64,000 nt of DNA, taken from assembly GCA_963713275.1 (NCBI GenBank), contig CAVQLG010000006.1, forward strand, positions 1-64,000. The letters are read 5' to 3'. Numbering within the stretch: the first letter of the stretch is position 1; each line of letters opens with the position of its first letter. Origin of the DNA: CAIWHR01 sp963713275. GTDB taxonomy: Bacteria > Pseudomonadota > Gammaproteobacteria > Burkholderiales > Casimicrobiaceae. Positions 7,170-13,949 of this stretch are shown here, piece after piece. Under the pieces are notes generated by a model. It searched no databases, had not been told where the DNA came from, and saw only the letters and a list, made by a program, of their open reading frames with translations. A program made the translations under genes and the position numbers.

Positions 7170-7379
7170 CTACTTCCAGTTAAGACTCAGCTTGCGCTGG
7201 GATATTGCGCAATCGCGCAGATAGAGATTGATCAGGCTTTGGTACGGAATCCCGACCTCCTCAGAAATCGCTTTGAAGTAGGCGATCGAGTCCTGATCAA
7301 GGCGAATCGTGATCTGTTTCTTTAGGAGCGAGGGGTACGGGCTCGCGCGCGATCTGCTGAAGTCGTATTCCTTGCGCAT
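7170..7379 (-). CDS. brnA: BrnA-family antitoxin
   Basis: A 69-residue antitoxin, MRKEYDFSRSRASPYPSLLKKQ, with the ribbon-helix-helix region ITIRLDQDSIAYFKAISEEVGIPYQSLINLYLRDC characteristic of BrnA/CopG proteins. It follows the BrnT toxin gene with a 10-bp gap, in toxin-first order. BrnA binds BrnT and represses the shared promoter. Intact. Confidence 0.85.
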   Translation of the reverse strand: MRKEYDFSRSRASPYPSLLKKQITIRLDQDSIAYFKAISEEVGIPYQSLINLYLRDCAISQRKLSLNWK

Positions 7380-7389
7380 GCGGTTTCCT

Positions 7390-7671
7390 CTACGGGTATG
7401 ACTTCGCTTCTTCGTTCGTGGCCTTTCGCGCCGAGATAATTCGAATGACACCCGCCTTGCGCCTGTAGCAATGGCAGACGACAAGGAGCCGAAGCGAGGC
7501 GGCCAGCCCAAGAAGTATGAAACGCTCCTCGTCCGCCGAGTGATCCGGATCGTCGATCAATCGCGCACGCTCATCAAGAAACACGGACCTCGCCTCCTCG
7601 AACGAGATGCCATGCTTCGTGCGATTGGCGGAGGCTTTGCGTTCATCCCACTCGAACCGGAGCTCGTTCAC
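7390..7671 (-). CDS. brnT: BrnT-family ribonuclease toxin
   Basis: A 93-residue BrnT toxin with the family blocks FEWDERKASANRTKHGISFEEA, DDPDHSADEERF and VIRIISARKATNEEAKSYP. The start is a GTG at 7671. It forms an operon with brnA. It is distinct in sequence from the brnT copies at 250 and 9435, so the three are separate acquisitions rather than local duplicates. Confidence 0.88.
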   Translation of the reverse strand: MNELRFEWDERKASANRTKHGISFEEARSVFLDERARLIDDPDHSADEERFILLGLAASLRLLVVCHCYRRKAGVIRIISARKATNEEAKSYP

Positions 7672-7714
7672 CGGGGGATTATAACGACGTTGTAGTTACA
7701 TCGCAACGCATCAT

Positions 7715-7848
7715 GGGGTCAGGTCTAGACATGACATATTTCCGGATGTCGTCGCCACCCGTTGGGCATCATCACGCGGCAGGATCACACCGCATCGCCG
7801 CCTCTGGCTGCCTCTGGCAGATGTTGCATGTGGATACGCTGCTCCAGC
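7715..7848. repeat. Inverted-terminal-repeat element, copy D (right end worn)
   Basis: The left end GGGGTCAGGTCTAGACATGAC has one change from consensus. The right end still shows GATGTTGCATGT but then diverges (GGATACGCTGCTCC), so the terminal repeat is no longer complete. It lies between brnT and hicB. Confidence 0.7.
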
Positions 7849-7855
7849 GGGCCGG

Positions 7856-8287
7856 TCACTCGTTCTCCAGACTGATGACCATCCGCTTGCCAAGCAAGGA
7901 AATCGCCTCGGCAATCCTGGGTAGCTTCGAGTGGTAGTGCGGATCAAGCAAGCGGCGGACTTCCTTCTCGTCGACGCCAAGCGACCTGGCGAGTTGCGCC
8001 TTGGTCATTTCCGCGGCGCGCAAGGCCGTATAGAGCGCCGCCTTCGCCACGGTTTCGACCGGTGGCGACACCAGATGCTCGCCCGGTAGCGCCGCACTCG
8101 CCGGTGGAAACGGCTGGCCGAGCTTCATCAACGTGGCAAAGACCTCGTCCATTGCGTCTGCGGCTTGCGCAAGCGCATCCGGCTTGTCGTCGCCTTGCGT
8201 CACCAACGCCGGCAGGTCGCGGCAGGTGACAACGTAGCCACGTTCGGGTGCCCGTTTGAGGCGCACCGGATACTCAAATCGTTCCAC
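7856..8287 (-). CDS. hicB: HicB-family antitoxin with C-terminal HTH
   Basis: A 143-residue antitoxin. The N-terminal partial RNase H-like HicB fold is seen in FEYPVRLKRAPERGYVVTCRDLPALVTQGDD followed by ALAQAADAMDEVFATLM. The C-terminal half carries a helix-turn-helix, MTKAQLARSLGVDEKEVRRLLDP. HicB blocks the HicA mRNA interferase and represses the operon. The start used is GTG at 8287, where the family fold begins; an upstream in-frame start would overlap hicA. The partner hicA has a premature stop. Confidence 0.82.
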   Translation of the reverse strand: MERFEYPVRLKRAPERGYVVTCRDLPALVTQGDDKPDALAQAADAMDEVFATLMKLGQPFPPASAALPGEHLVSPPVETVAKAALYTALRAAEMTKAQLARSLGVDEKEVRRLLDPHYHSKLPRIAEAISLLGKRMVISLENE

Positions 8288-8295
8288 CGGCTTTC

Positions 8296-8508
8296 CTAGA
8301 GGTCGGTGACCTTGATCCCCTGCTGCGAGCACATGGCGTGCTACGTTCCGGTCTTGAGTTCGTCCTTTGGATTGCGAAGGATGGTGTACGAGGAACCGAA
8401 GTAGACCGTCTGGTGGCTGCCCTTTCCGCGAGCCGCATCAAGCGCCACCGGAAGTCCGGTTCTCTTGCCGAGCGCGCGCACGCGGCGCACGAACTCGTTC
8501 CCGGTCAC
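8296..8508 (-). pseudogene. hicA: HicA toxin with premature stop
   Basis: From GTG at 8508 the frame reads VTGNEFVRRVRALGKR, then RGKGSHQTVYFG, which carries the GxGSHxx catalytic histidine block of HicA double-stranded-RNA-binding ribonucleases, then TILRNPKDELKTGT and an in-frame TAG at 8341-8343. After the TAG the same frame continues HAMCSQQGIKVTDL and stops at 8296, the normal HicA ending. One base change (TTG or CAG type codon to TAG) thus removes the last 15 residues. Activity of the 55-residue product is uncertain. Confidence 0.72.
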
Positions 8509-8601
8509 GGCCAGATTCTCGGACGAAAACGTCCGGCAATCAAGCCGTACCGTGGGGCCGAACGGGTGTCCGCTAGTCGGATCGTCCGCTTGGCGACGCC
8601 A

Positions 8602-8724
8602 GGGTCACGCGTCGACATGGCGCGTTTCCGAGTGTCGTCTCCGCCCCGCGAACATCATCACGCTGCAGGGCACAACCACCGAATCGCCACCCCTGCCAGA
8701 TGTTGCATGTCGAGACCTGCCCCC
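8602..8724. repeat. Inverted-terminal-repeat element, copy E (degenerate)
   Basis: Left end GGGTCACGCGTCGACATGGC and right end GATGTTGCATGTCGAGACCTGCCCC are recognisable but mutated versions of the terminal repeat. The interior shares CATCATCACGC with copy D. The 3' end of higA reads into it. Confidence 0.65.
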
Positions 8725-9072
8725 CCCCCGCATACGTAAAGGTCGCTTCAAGACTTGGGGCCTGGAGACGCGGACAGCCGGTGCGCGCTGCACTTCGGGT
8801 GTCGGGCGCTGCTCCTCCTGCCACAGACCGTAGGCGAGTTGCTGCCGCGGCCAGCGCTCGGTGTCCGGACCGCCGCGCCGGGTCTTGAGCCACAGCTCGA
8901 GTCGCCGCGCCTTCTCCGGCGAAATGGCAGCGCGACCATTGATCACGCGCGAGAAGGCCGCCCGCGTAACGCCGAGTTGCAGCGCCGCCGCCGTCATCGA
9001 CAAACCCAAGGCGGGAAGCACGTCTTCCTTCAGCCTCGTCCCCGGATGCGGCGGGTTGAACATGCGCACCAT
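8605..9072 (-). CDS. higA: HigA-family antitoxin, C-terminus extended into a repeat
   Basis: A 155-residue frame. The first 110 residues are a HigA antitoxin: NPPHPGTRLKEDVLPALGLSMTAAALQLGVTRAAFSRVINGRAAISPEKARRLE is the XRE-type helix-turn-helix, and GGPDTERWPRQQLAYGLWQ is the usual tail. The remaining 45 residues are encoded mostly by element copy E and look random, so the native stop was probably lost when the element arrived. The toxin gene upstream survives only as a 3' fragment. Confidence 0.75.
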   Translation of the reverse strand: MVRMFNPPHPGTRLKEDVLPALGLSMTAAALQLGVTRAAFSRVINGRAAISPEKARRLELWLKTRRGGPDTERWPRQQLAYGLWQEEQRPTPEVQRAPAVRVSRPQVLKRPLRMRGGGRSRHATSGRGGDSVVVPCSVMMFAGRRRHSETRHVDA

Positions 9073-9081
9073 CGTGCGCTC

Positions 9082-9201
9082 CTAATGGTAATCCTGATTG
9101 TCGACGAGGATCGCGTCCTGGCCATCGAAACCAAACGTCATCCGCCAGTTTCCATTGACCCACACCGACCAATGTCCGGTCGAGATCGGGGTTGCACGGG
9201 A
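9082..9201 (-). pseudogene. HigB toxin, 3' remnant
   Basis: Just upstream of higA, the frame ending in TAG at 9082 reads STGHWSVWVNGNWRMTFGFD then GQDAILVDNQDYH. This is the C-terminal half of HigB/RelE-type toxins, whose WRxxFxF core and DYH end are diagnostic. The N-terminal half is missing: the frame runs back into the end of the next brnA gene at 9203. Confidence 0.65.
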
Positions 9202-9202
9202 C

Positions 9203-9472
9203 TCAGCGAACCTTGATCAAGCGCTCGGCAATACGCGTCTGCCAACCGGGACCAGTGGCCTTCCAGCGTTCAATGACATCAACGGGGAGGCGAATGGAAA
9301 TCAACTTGCGCGGATTGGAAGAGCGGGGACGACCTCCCTTGCTTACGACCGCGCGGGACAGGGCTTGCTCAGTGAGTTCGGGCAACTCTTTGTACTCGTG
9401 CGGACGAATCGAGTGGGCGTCGACCTTGGCAAGATCAGACTTCAAAGTACGGCGCGAGGCGGGCTTGCTCAC
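9203..9472 (-). CDS. brnA: BrnA-family antitoxin
   Basis: An 89-residue antitoxin whose C-terminal half, RPRSSNPRKLISIRLPVDVIERWKATGPGWQTRIAERLIK, is the classic BrnA domain (ISIRLPxDVIERWKATGPGWQTRI). The start is GTG at 9472 (VSKPASRRTLKSDLAK), inside the 3' end of brnT with a 38-bp overlap. BrnA binds DNA through this domain and neutralises BrnT. Intact. Confidence 0.87.
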   Translation of the reverse strand: MSKPASRRTLKSDLAKVDAHSIRPHEYKELPELTEQALSRAVVSKGGRPRSSNPRKLISIRLPVDVIERWKATGPGWQTRIAERLIKVR

Positions 9473-9710
9473 GATAGTTTGCCTTTCGCATGCTGAATAC
9501 GTGGCGCGTAGCGCCTCTCGGGGTGTAGCCAACGACCACAAGACGGCCGGATAGCAGGCCATAACAGATGATGCGGGGCTCACCGTAGTTTCTGCGCGTG
9601 TCCAATACCTCGACCGTGGTGCCCTCGAACAGAGAGGCTGCGTCCTCGAAGTCCAAACCACGTTCGACCAAGGTCTTCGTGCGCTTGGCCGGATCGAAAG
9701 TAACGCGCAT
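9435..9710 (-). CDS. brnT: BrnT-family toxin
   Basis: A 91-residue BrnT toxin: MRVTFDPAKRTKTLVERGLDFEDAASLFEG, then TVEVLDTRRNYGEPRIICYG and HVFSMRKANYREQARL. This is the more divergent BrnT branch in which the Y-G-E-x-R block replaces DPxH. It starts at the ATG at 9710 and overlaps brnA. It is the third BrnT in the window. Confidence 0.85.
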   Translation of the reverse strand: MRVTFDPAKRTKTLVERGLDFEDAASLFEGTTVEVLDTRRNYGEPRIICYGLLSGRLVVVGYTPRGATRHVFSMRKANYREQARLAPYFEV

Positions 9711-9739
9711 CGGTTATTGTAGCTACAACAACCATGCTG

Positions 9740-9991
9740 CACAAGAGGCCAGCGCAGCGATCGACTCCCTGCCCCCACCCTTGCTCCCGACCGCGCGCCT
9801 TGAGCGCCTGCTCGATGACAACGCGGGCCGCGATGTCCTTGTCCCGCGTCGAGACCGGTCCCTGCCTCAAGCCGCCGCTCGCAGGTGCATGTCCGCGTGG
9901 ATGTCCGCAAACGGACACATGATCCCGCCGTCGGGCGCGGGTGCGACCAAGCCAAGTTCGCGCAGGATCTGCACATCCTCGTAAATGCACA
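9740..9991 (-). pseudogene. Joined 3' remnants of a tumA and a nucleotidyltransferase gene
   Basis: On the minus strand, bases 9991 to about 9870 encode YEDVQILRELGLVAPAPDGG and MCPFADIHADMHL, the C-terminus of a TumA-like antitoxin. Continuing, about 9850-9780 encodes SRDKDIAARVVIEQALKARG in another frame, the C-terminus of a nucleotidyltransferase like that at 5626. Both are about 80-90 percent like the full genes at 6586 and 5626. The tumA part is cut off at element copy F. It looks like a rearranged, second copy of the module group left of copy C. Confidence 0.65.
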
Positions 9992-9995
9992 TCGA

Positions 9996-10112
9996 GGGTC
10001 AGGTCTTGACATGACACATCTGGGAACGTGCTACCGCCTCTCAGATGTCCGCCCGCGCGCTCCGATCCGCATTTGCATCGGGGCAATATGTTGCATGTCA
10101 AGACCTGACCCC
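9996..10112. repeat. Inverted-terminal-repeat element, copy F
   Basis: GGGTCAGGTCTTGACATGACACAT at the left and ATGTTGCATGTCAAGACCTGACCCC at the right; complete 18-19 bp inverted ends and 117 bp long. The interior (CTACCGCC, GGTGTCCGC-like blocks) resembles copy J. It cuts off the tumA remnant on its left. Confidence 0.9.
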
Positions 10113-10223
10113 ATTTTCGCACCCTGTCAGGGCTGTGACTTCGGGGTTGTTTGGCCCCAGCCCCTCGGCGCCAGAATTGGCGCTCTCTTGACGCCGAAGG
10201 GAGCTGGGCGCCATATTCGACGC

Positions 10224-10496
10224 ATGGACGAGCTGCGAGAGTTGAGCCACGCGCTTCGCATACGGCGGCGGGAGTGTGGCTTGACGCAACAGGCTTTGGC
10301 GGACGCGGCCGGCATTCCGCGTCGGACGTACCAGCGGCTCGAGGGCGGCCACCCGGGGGCTCGCGTCGACGCGTTGATCCTGGCCCTGCGCGCATTGGGA
10401 CTGAGCATCGGGCTGGTGCCGCGCCGGCGGCCGACGCTGGACGAGCTCGGAACGATCTATGGCAACGAAGACGAGAGCAAGCCTGCCGCGCGTTGA
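10224..10496 (+). CDS. hipB: HipB-like HTH antitoxin
   Basis: A 90-residue XRE-family protein: SHALRIRRRECGLTQQALADAAGIPRRTYQRLEGG forms the helix-turn-helix. It is followed by an overlapping hipA gene (38-bp overlap), the standard hipBA order. HipB represses the operon and sequesters HipA. The ATG at 10224 follows a GCGCCATATTCGACGC leader; upstream sequence belongs to the spacer after copy F. Confidence 0.8.
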   Translation: MDELRELSHALRIRRRECGLTQQALADAAGIPRRTYQRLEGGHPGARVDALILALRALGLSIGLVPRRRPTLDELGTIYGNEDESKPAAR

Positions 10497-11838
10497 GCTG
10501 CTGCACGTCTTTGTGCCGACGGGCCGCTCCGGGCGCCTTGCCAAGGATGGGCGGCATAGCTTTACCTACGACACGGCGGCGCTCGAGGCAGCCGACGCGG
10601 CGGCCGAGATATCGCTCACCATGCCGCTGTCGGCGCAGTCCTACAGCAGGACGCCGATGCTGCCTGCCTTCCAGACCTTCCTGCCGGAAGGCTACCTCAA
10701 GGAGAGGATCCACGAGCGCTTCGGCAAGCTCCTGCGCATCGACGACATGGCGCTGCTGGCGCTGTCCGGCGGCAACGCCATTGGCCGCCTGCGCGTAAGC
10801 CGAGAACGCGACATCGCCCCTCCCACCGGGGGTTCCGAAGACCTGCGCGAGATCCTGGCGGACCAGGGCTCGCGCGACTTGTTCGAATACCTGGCCGACA
10901 CCTACCTCATTCAGTCGGGGATCGCCGGTGTGCAGCCCAAAGTGCTGCTCGCGGCGCGCGACCACGCGAGCGACCGGGCGAGCGACGAGGCACGCGCCCG
11001 CGGGAGCGAGCAGGCGAGCGATCGGGCGAGCGATCGGGCGAGCGATCGGGCGAACGCCGAAGCCGATCGCCGCCGCGCCACCGAGGCGCCCCCAGCCTCG
11101 TTCCCAATGTCCCGCGCCGCGACCGGCGGCAGCATCGGCGAACGCGCGACGCTTCGCGGCCGCCAGCTCATCGTCAAGGCGAGCGGGCCCGACTTCCCGC
11201 ACTTGTCCGAGAACGAATTCCACTGCCTCGACATCGCGCGCCGCATCGGCCTTGGCGTGCCGCAGTTCTGGCTGTCGGCCGACCGCAAGCGGCTCGTCGT
11301 CGAGCGGTTCGACTACGACCGTGACCGCGACCTCTATCTCGGCTTCGAGGACATGGTCTCGCTGCAGGGCACGGTCAACGACAGGAAGTACGAGGGCTCC
11401 TACGAAAGCATCGCCAAGGCGATTCGCCTCAACGCCGCATCGGGCCAGGTTCGGCAATCGCTGCGGGAGTTCTACTCCGTGCTGGTGCTCAACGTCGTGC
11501 TGCGCAACGGCGACGCGCACCTCAAGAACTTCGGACTGCTCTACACGCACCCCGGCGCCGACGACTGTCGCCTCTCGCCTCTCTACGACGTGATCTGCAC
11601 CACGGTCTACCTCGCCAAGGACCTGCCGGCGCTCGCCCTCTGCGGCCGCCGGGCATGGCCCGCGCGCAAAGACCTGGCGGCATTCGGCCGCGCGCAGTGC
11701 AACCTCGAGCATCCGGAAACGACCATCGACGAGATCGTGGCGGCGGCCATGGACTATCGTCCGGCCGACGATGAGTCGGGCATCTGGCGACAGATGCGCG
11801 CCGCCATCGAACGCGGACTGCCGGCGCTCGCCCCATAG
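10459..11838 (+). CDS. hipA: HipA-family serine/threonine kinase toxin
   Basis: A 459-residue HipA toxin, a kinase that in Escherichia coli phosphorylates glutamyl-tRNA synthetase. The N-subdomain is seen in LSAQSYSRTPMLPAFQTFLPEG. GIAGVQPKVLL is the ATP-pocket loop, VKASGPDFPHLSENEFHC the kinase core, and the catalytic HxN block is VLRNGDAHLKNFGLLY followed by LSPLYDVICT with the metal-binding Asp. Between PKVLLAARD and RGRQLIVKA lies an unusual insert of about 60 residues rich in ASDRASDR repeats. The frame is open and key residues remain. Confidence 0.87.
   Translation: MATKTRASLPRVELLHVFVPTGRSGRLAKDGRHSFTYDTAALEAADAAAEISLTMPLSAQSYSRTPMLPAFQTFLPEGYLKERIHERFGKLLRIDDMALLALSGGNAIGRLRVSRERDIAPPTGGSEDLREILADQGSRDLFEYLADTYLIQSGIAGVQPKVLLAARDHASDRASDEARARGSEQASDRASDRASDRANAEADRRRATEAPPASFPMSRAATGGSIGERATLRGRQLIVKASGPDFPHLSENEFHCLDIARRIGLGVPQFWLSADRKRLVVERFDYDRDRDLYLGFEDMVSLQGTVNDRKYEGSYESIAKAIRLNAASGQVRQSLREFYSVLVLNVVLRNGDAHLKNFGLLYTHPGADDCRLSPLYDVICTTVYLAKDLPALALCGRRAWPARKDLAAFGRAQCNLEHPETTIDEIVAAAMDYRPADDESGIWRQMRAAIERGLPALAP
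10966..11055. repeat. Short tandem repeat inside hipA
   Basis: GCGAGCGATCGG-like 12-bp units, repeated with variation about six times, encode the ASDR tetrapeptide run in HipA. The period is a multiple of three, so the kinase frame is kept. Confidence 0.75.
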
Positions 11839-11846
11839 CACGCCCT

Positions 11847-11952
11847 GGGGTCAGGTCTTGACATGACACATTCGGAGAAACCCGCTCGCCAACCCCGCTT
11901 GCGGACTGCCTCGAAGGCAGGCTGAAATGTCGTATGTCAAGACATGTGCCCT
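11847..11952. repeat. Inverted-terminal-repeat element, copy G
   Basis: Left end GGGGTCAGGTCTTGACATG is perfect; right end CGTATGTCAAGACATGTGCCC is mutated in the outer bases. It begins 9 bp after the hipA stop codon. Confidence 0.8.
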
Positions 11953-12007
11953 TCGGTGCGTCGCATCCGTATGGTCGAATGCGACAGCGAACCGATCACA
12001 GTAGACT

Positions 12008-12025
12008 TGTACCGATACTGGTACA
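12008..12025. promoter_or_regulatory. Candidate YefM operator
   Basis: TGTACC GATACT GGTACA: perfect 6-bp arms round a 6-bp centre, 22 bp before the yefM start. YefM-YoeB of E. coli binds palindromes with a TGTACA core, and these half-sites are one base from that. Autorepression is inferred. Confidence 0.6.
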
Positions 12026-12046
12026 TATCTTTCTAGGCCCCCTGCC

Positions 12047-12301
12047 ATGCGCGTGATCAACTTCTCGGACGCCCGCAACACACTCAAGCGCGTCATCGAC
12101 CAGGTCGTCGAGGATGCGGACTACGCGATCATCGCCCGTCGCGACGCCCCGGATGCTGTCGTGATGTCGCTGGACACGTTCAACAGCATGATGGAGACCG
12201 TGCATCTGCTCAAGTCGCCGGCCAATGTCGCTCATCTCGCGAAATCGATCGGGCAGCTTCGCAAGGGGCAGGTCAAAGCGCGCAAGCTAGCCAATGCCTG
12301 A
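12047..12301 (+). CDS. yefM: YefM/Phd-family antitoxin
   Basis: An 84-residue Phd/YefM antitoxin: MRVINFSDARNTLKRVIDQVVEDADYAIIARRDAPDAVVMSLDTFNSMMET is the conserved N-terminal dimer and DNA-binding domain; the C-terminal helix (ANVAHLAKSIGQL) would cover the toxin. It overlaps yoeB by 8 bp. A palindromic operator precedes it. Intact. Confidence 0.9.
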   Translation: MRVINFSDARNTLKRVIDQVVEDADYAIIARRDAPDAVVMSLDTFNSMMETVHLLKSPANVAHLAKSIGQLRKGQVKARKLANA

Positions 12302-12557
12302 ACGGCTTGTCTTTACCGCTGCCGCATGGGACGACTATCTCTTCTGGCAGGGGCAGGACCGCAGGACGCTTCGGCGAATCAACGCCCTGATTCAGGACGC
12401 CATGCGCAATCCCTTCCGCGGCGTCGGCAAGCCCGAGGCTCTGCGCGAGACCCTGATCGGCTTTGGGTCGCGCCGCATCGACGACACGCATCGGCTCGTC
12501 TACACCGTCGAAGGCGACGCGCTGGCCATCGTGGCGTGCCGTTATCACTACGAGTAA
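12294..12557 (+). CDS. yoeB: YoeB-family mRNA interferase toxin
   Basis: An 87-residue Txe/YoeB toxin that cuts mRNA on the ribosome. The signature is complete: FTAAAWDDYLFWQGQDRRTLRRINALIQDAMRNPFRGVGKPEAL, then SRRIDDTHRLVYTV and the C-terminal ACRYHYE with the catalytic His-Tyr. Intact and coupled to yefM. Confidence 0.93.
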   Translation: MPERLVFTAAAWDDYLFWQGQDRRTLRRINALIQDAMRNPFRGVGKPEALRETLIGFGSRRIDDTHRLVYTVEGDALAIVACRYHYE

Positions 12558-12661
12558 CGCCGCAATCAGAGCGCCGGGGTTTTCGTCCCGACGCCAGCGC
12601 GTCCGCAGCCCGGAGATCGTCCTTCGGTGGCCCGGGTGACGATCGCCATTCCGCGCGCCCT

Positions 12662-12794
12662 GGGGTCAGCTCTTGAAGTGCAACATTCGGCGATGGCCGC
12701 CGGCGCGGCTACGGTGCAACAATCGGCGGCGGGAAGATCACAGCTTCGCAGTCACCCGATGACAACCCGGTCCCGCAAATTGGGGTCAGCCCCC
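12662..12794. repeat. Probable divergent inverted-repeat element, copy H
   Basis: Begins GGGGTCAGCTCTTGAAGTGCAACATTCG, similar to but not the same as the other copies, and ends GGGGTCAGCCCCC. The interior again has GTGCAACAATCGGCGG. It sits between yoeB and vapC as expected from the pattern but could be an older or different family. Confidence 0.45.
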
Positions 12795-13541
12795 GATTTC
12801 CTCTGCCCTGAGCACGATGAGATGCCTATCTCGTTCGTCGACGGTGGCCAATAGCTGGCTGATCCCGGCATCGAAAGTGAGGAGCTTCATCCCGTTTCGC
12901 ATCGCCGCGGTCAGCAGCCAGGCATCGGTCACCTGTCGATGCCCAAGAACACCGCCTGTGCATGCGACGAGAACTTGGTCGAACGCGAAGTCGAGCGCCA
13001 CCAACCGATGCGCGGCGTGCCCCGTGTTACGCAGCAACAATTCCGCGACCTCGCCGATGCTGACCGACCGCCCCGCGAATACCTGCTGCGAGATGATCCG
13101 GACGAATGCCGCCTGTGTCAGCGCGGTCGTAGCCCAGCCCTTGCCGGCGTGCTGCTGGAACCAGGCGAGCATTCGCAGGTGGTGCTCGTGGGTTGGCCAG
13201 CAAAGGGCGATCAGCGCATTGGCGTCGAGCAAGTGGGGCTCTGTGCTGCCTTCGTGCTGCGCGCTCCGGTGTTCGCCCTTGGGACGGCCCGGCGGGCGAA
13301 TAGGACTACCTGCGCGCTGCGCGCTCCGGTGTTCGCCCTTGGGACGGCCCGGCGGGCGAATAGGACTACCTGCGCGCTGCGCGCTCCGGTGTTCGCCCTT
13401 GGGACGGCCCGGCGGGCGAATAGGACTACCTGCGCGCTGCGCGCTCCGGTGTTCGCCCTTGGGACGGCCCGGCGGGCGAATAGGACTACCTGCGCGCTGC
13501 GCGCTCCGGTGTTCGCCCTTGGGACGGCCCGGCGGGCTCAC
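12786..13541 (-). CDS. vapC: VapC-like PIN toxin with an expanded N-terminus
   Basis: A 251-residue frame. The last 140 residues are a PIN-domain ribonuclease: HLLDANALIALCWP, GWATTALTQAAFVRI, then HRQVTDAWLLTAAMRNGMKLLTFDAGI with the metal-binding acidic residues. PIN toxins of this kind are about 140 residues. The extra 110 residues come from tandem 60-bp repeats that encode SPIRPPGRPKGEHRSAQRAG. The GTG at 13541 overlaps the antitoxin stop (GTGA), and no later ATG is available before the PIN core, so the repeats are presumably translated. Whether they alter activity is unknown. Confidence 0.75.
   Translation of the reverse strand: MSPPGRPKGEHRSAQRAGSPIRPPGRPKGEHRSAQRAGSPIRPPGRPKGEHRSAQRAGSPIRPPGRPKGEHRSAQRAGSPIRPPGRPKGEHRSAQHEGSTEPHLLDANALIALCWPTHEHHLRMLAWFQQHAGKGWATTALTQAAFVRIISQQVFAGRSVSIGEVAELLLRNTGHAAHRLVALDFAFDQVLVACTGGVLGHRQVTDAWLLTAAMRNGMKLLTFDAGISQLLATVDERDRHLIVLRAEEIGG
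13261..13537. repeat. Tandem 60-bp repeat, 4.6 copies
   Basis: Four identical 60-bp units (13261, 13321, 13381, 13441) followed by a 37-bp partial unit. The unit length is 20 codons, so the vapC frame is open through all copies. Perfect identity points to recent expansion. There are no unique spacers, so it is not a CRISPR array. Confidence 0.97.
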
Positions 13542-13765
13542 GTCGACGCATCCAGCAACGCCTGCACCTGAGTCGCAGTGAGCGCCGGGGTCTCCGGCGG
13601 GAGGTCGAAAACCCACACGCCACCGACCTGCTTGAACTGCAGCCGGCTGGCGCTGCCTAGGCGAATCAACTCCGACACAGCCTGCCCGAGCTTCAGTGCA
13701 CGGGCGCGCGCATACGCCTCCGCCGAGGCATACGCATCATCCTCAATACTGATGGTAGTTCTCAT
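13538..13765 (-). CDS. vapB: VapB-like antitoxin
   Basis: A 75-residue antitoxin starting MRTTISIEDDAYASAEAYARARALKLGQAVSELIRLG, a ribbon-helix-helix domain, followed by the toxin-binding tail VGGVWVFDLPPETPALTATQVQALLD. Its TGA overlaps the vapC GTG. It would repress its own operon. Intact. Confidence 0.8.
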   Translation of the reverse strand: MRTTISIEDDAYASAEAYARARALKLGQAVSELIRLGSASRLQFKQVGGVWVFDLPPETPALTATQVQALLDAST

Positions 13766-13949
13766 GAAAGATGCTGTTCTTAACGATCGATACAGCTTAC
13801 GCGTTGAAGCATCGATCGTCAAATCCGGACAACTCAAGAACTCACAAAAGATTCCCCAGCGATTGATGCCCCCAGCGATTGATTGCCGCCGCAATCTCGC
13901 CCCGGTATCATGGAAATCGTCTGCAACAGCACCAGCTTGCGCGAGGTCC

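Noticed and set aside
13261..13537. Repeats that might be a CRISPR array
   Set aside because: The 60-bp units are directly joined and identical with no spacers, and they lie in frame inside vapC; no cas genes are present.
12817..13581. Plus-strand open frames through the tandem repeats
   Set aside because: They exist only because a 60-bp repeat without stops is open in several frames; the minus strand encodes a clear PIN domain.
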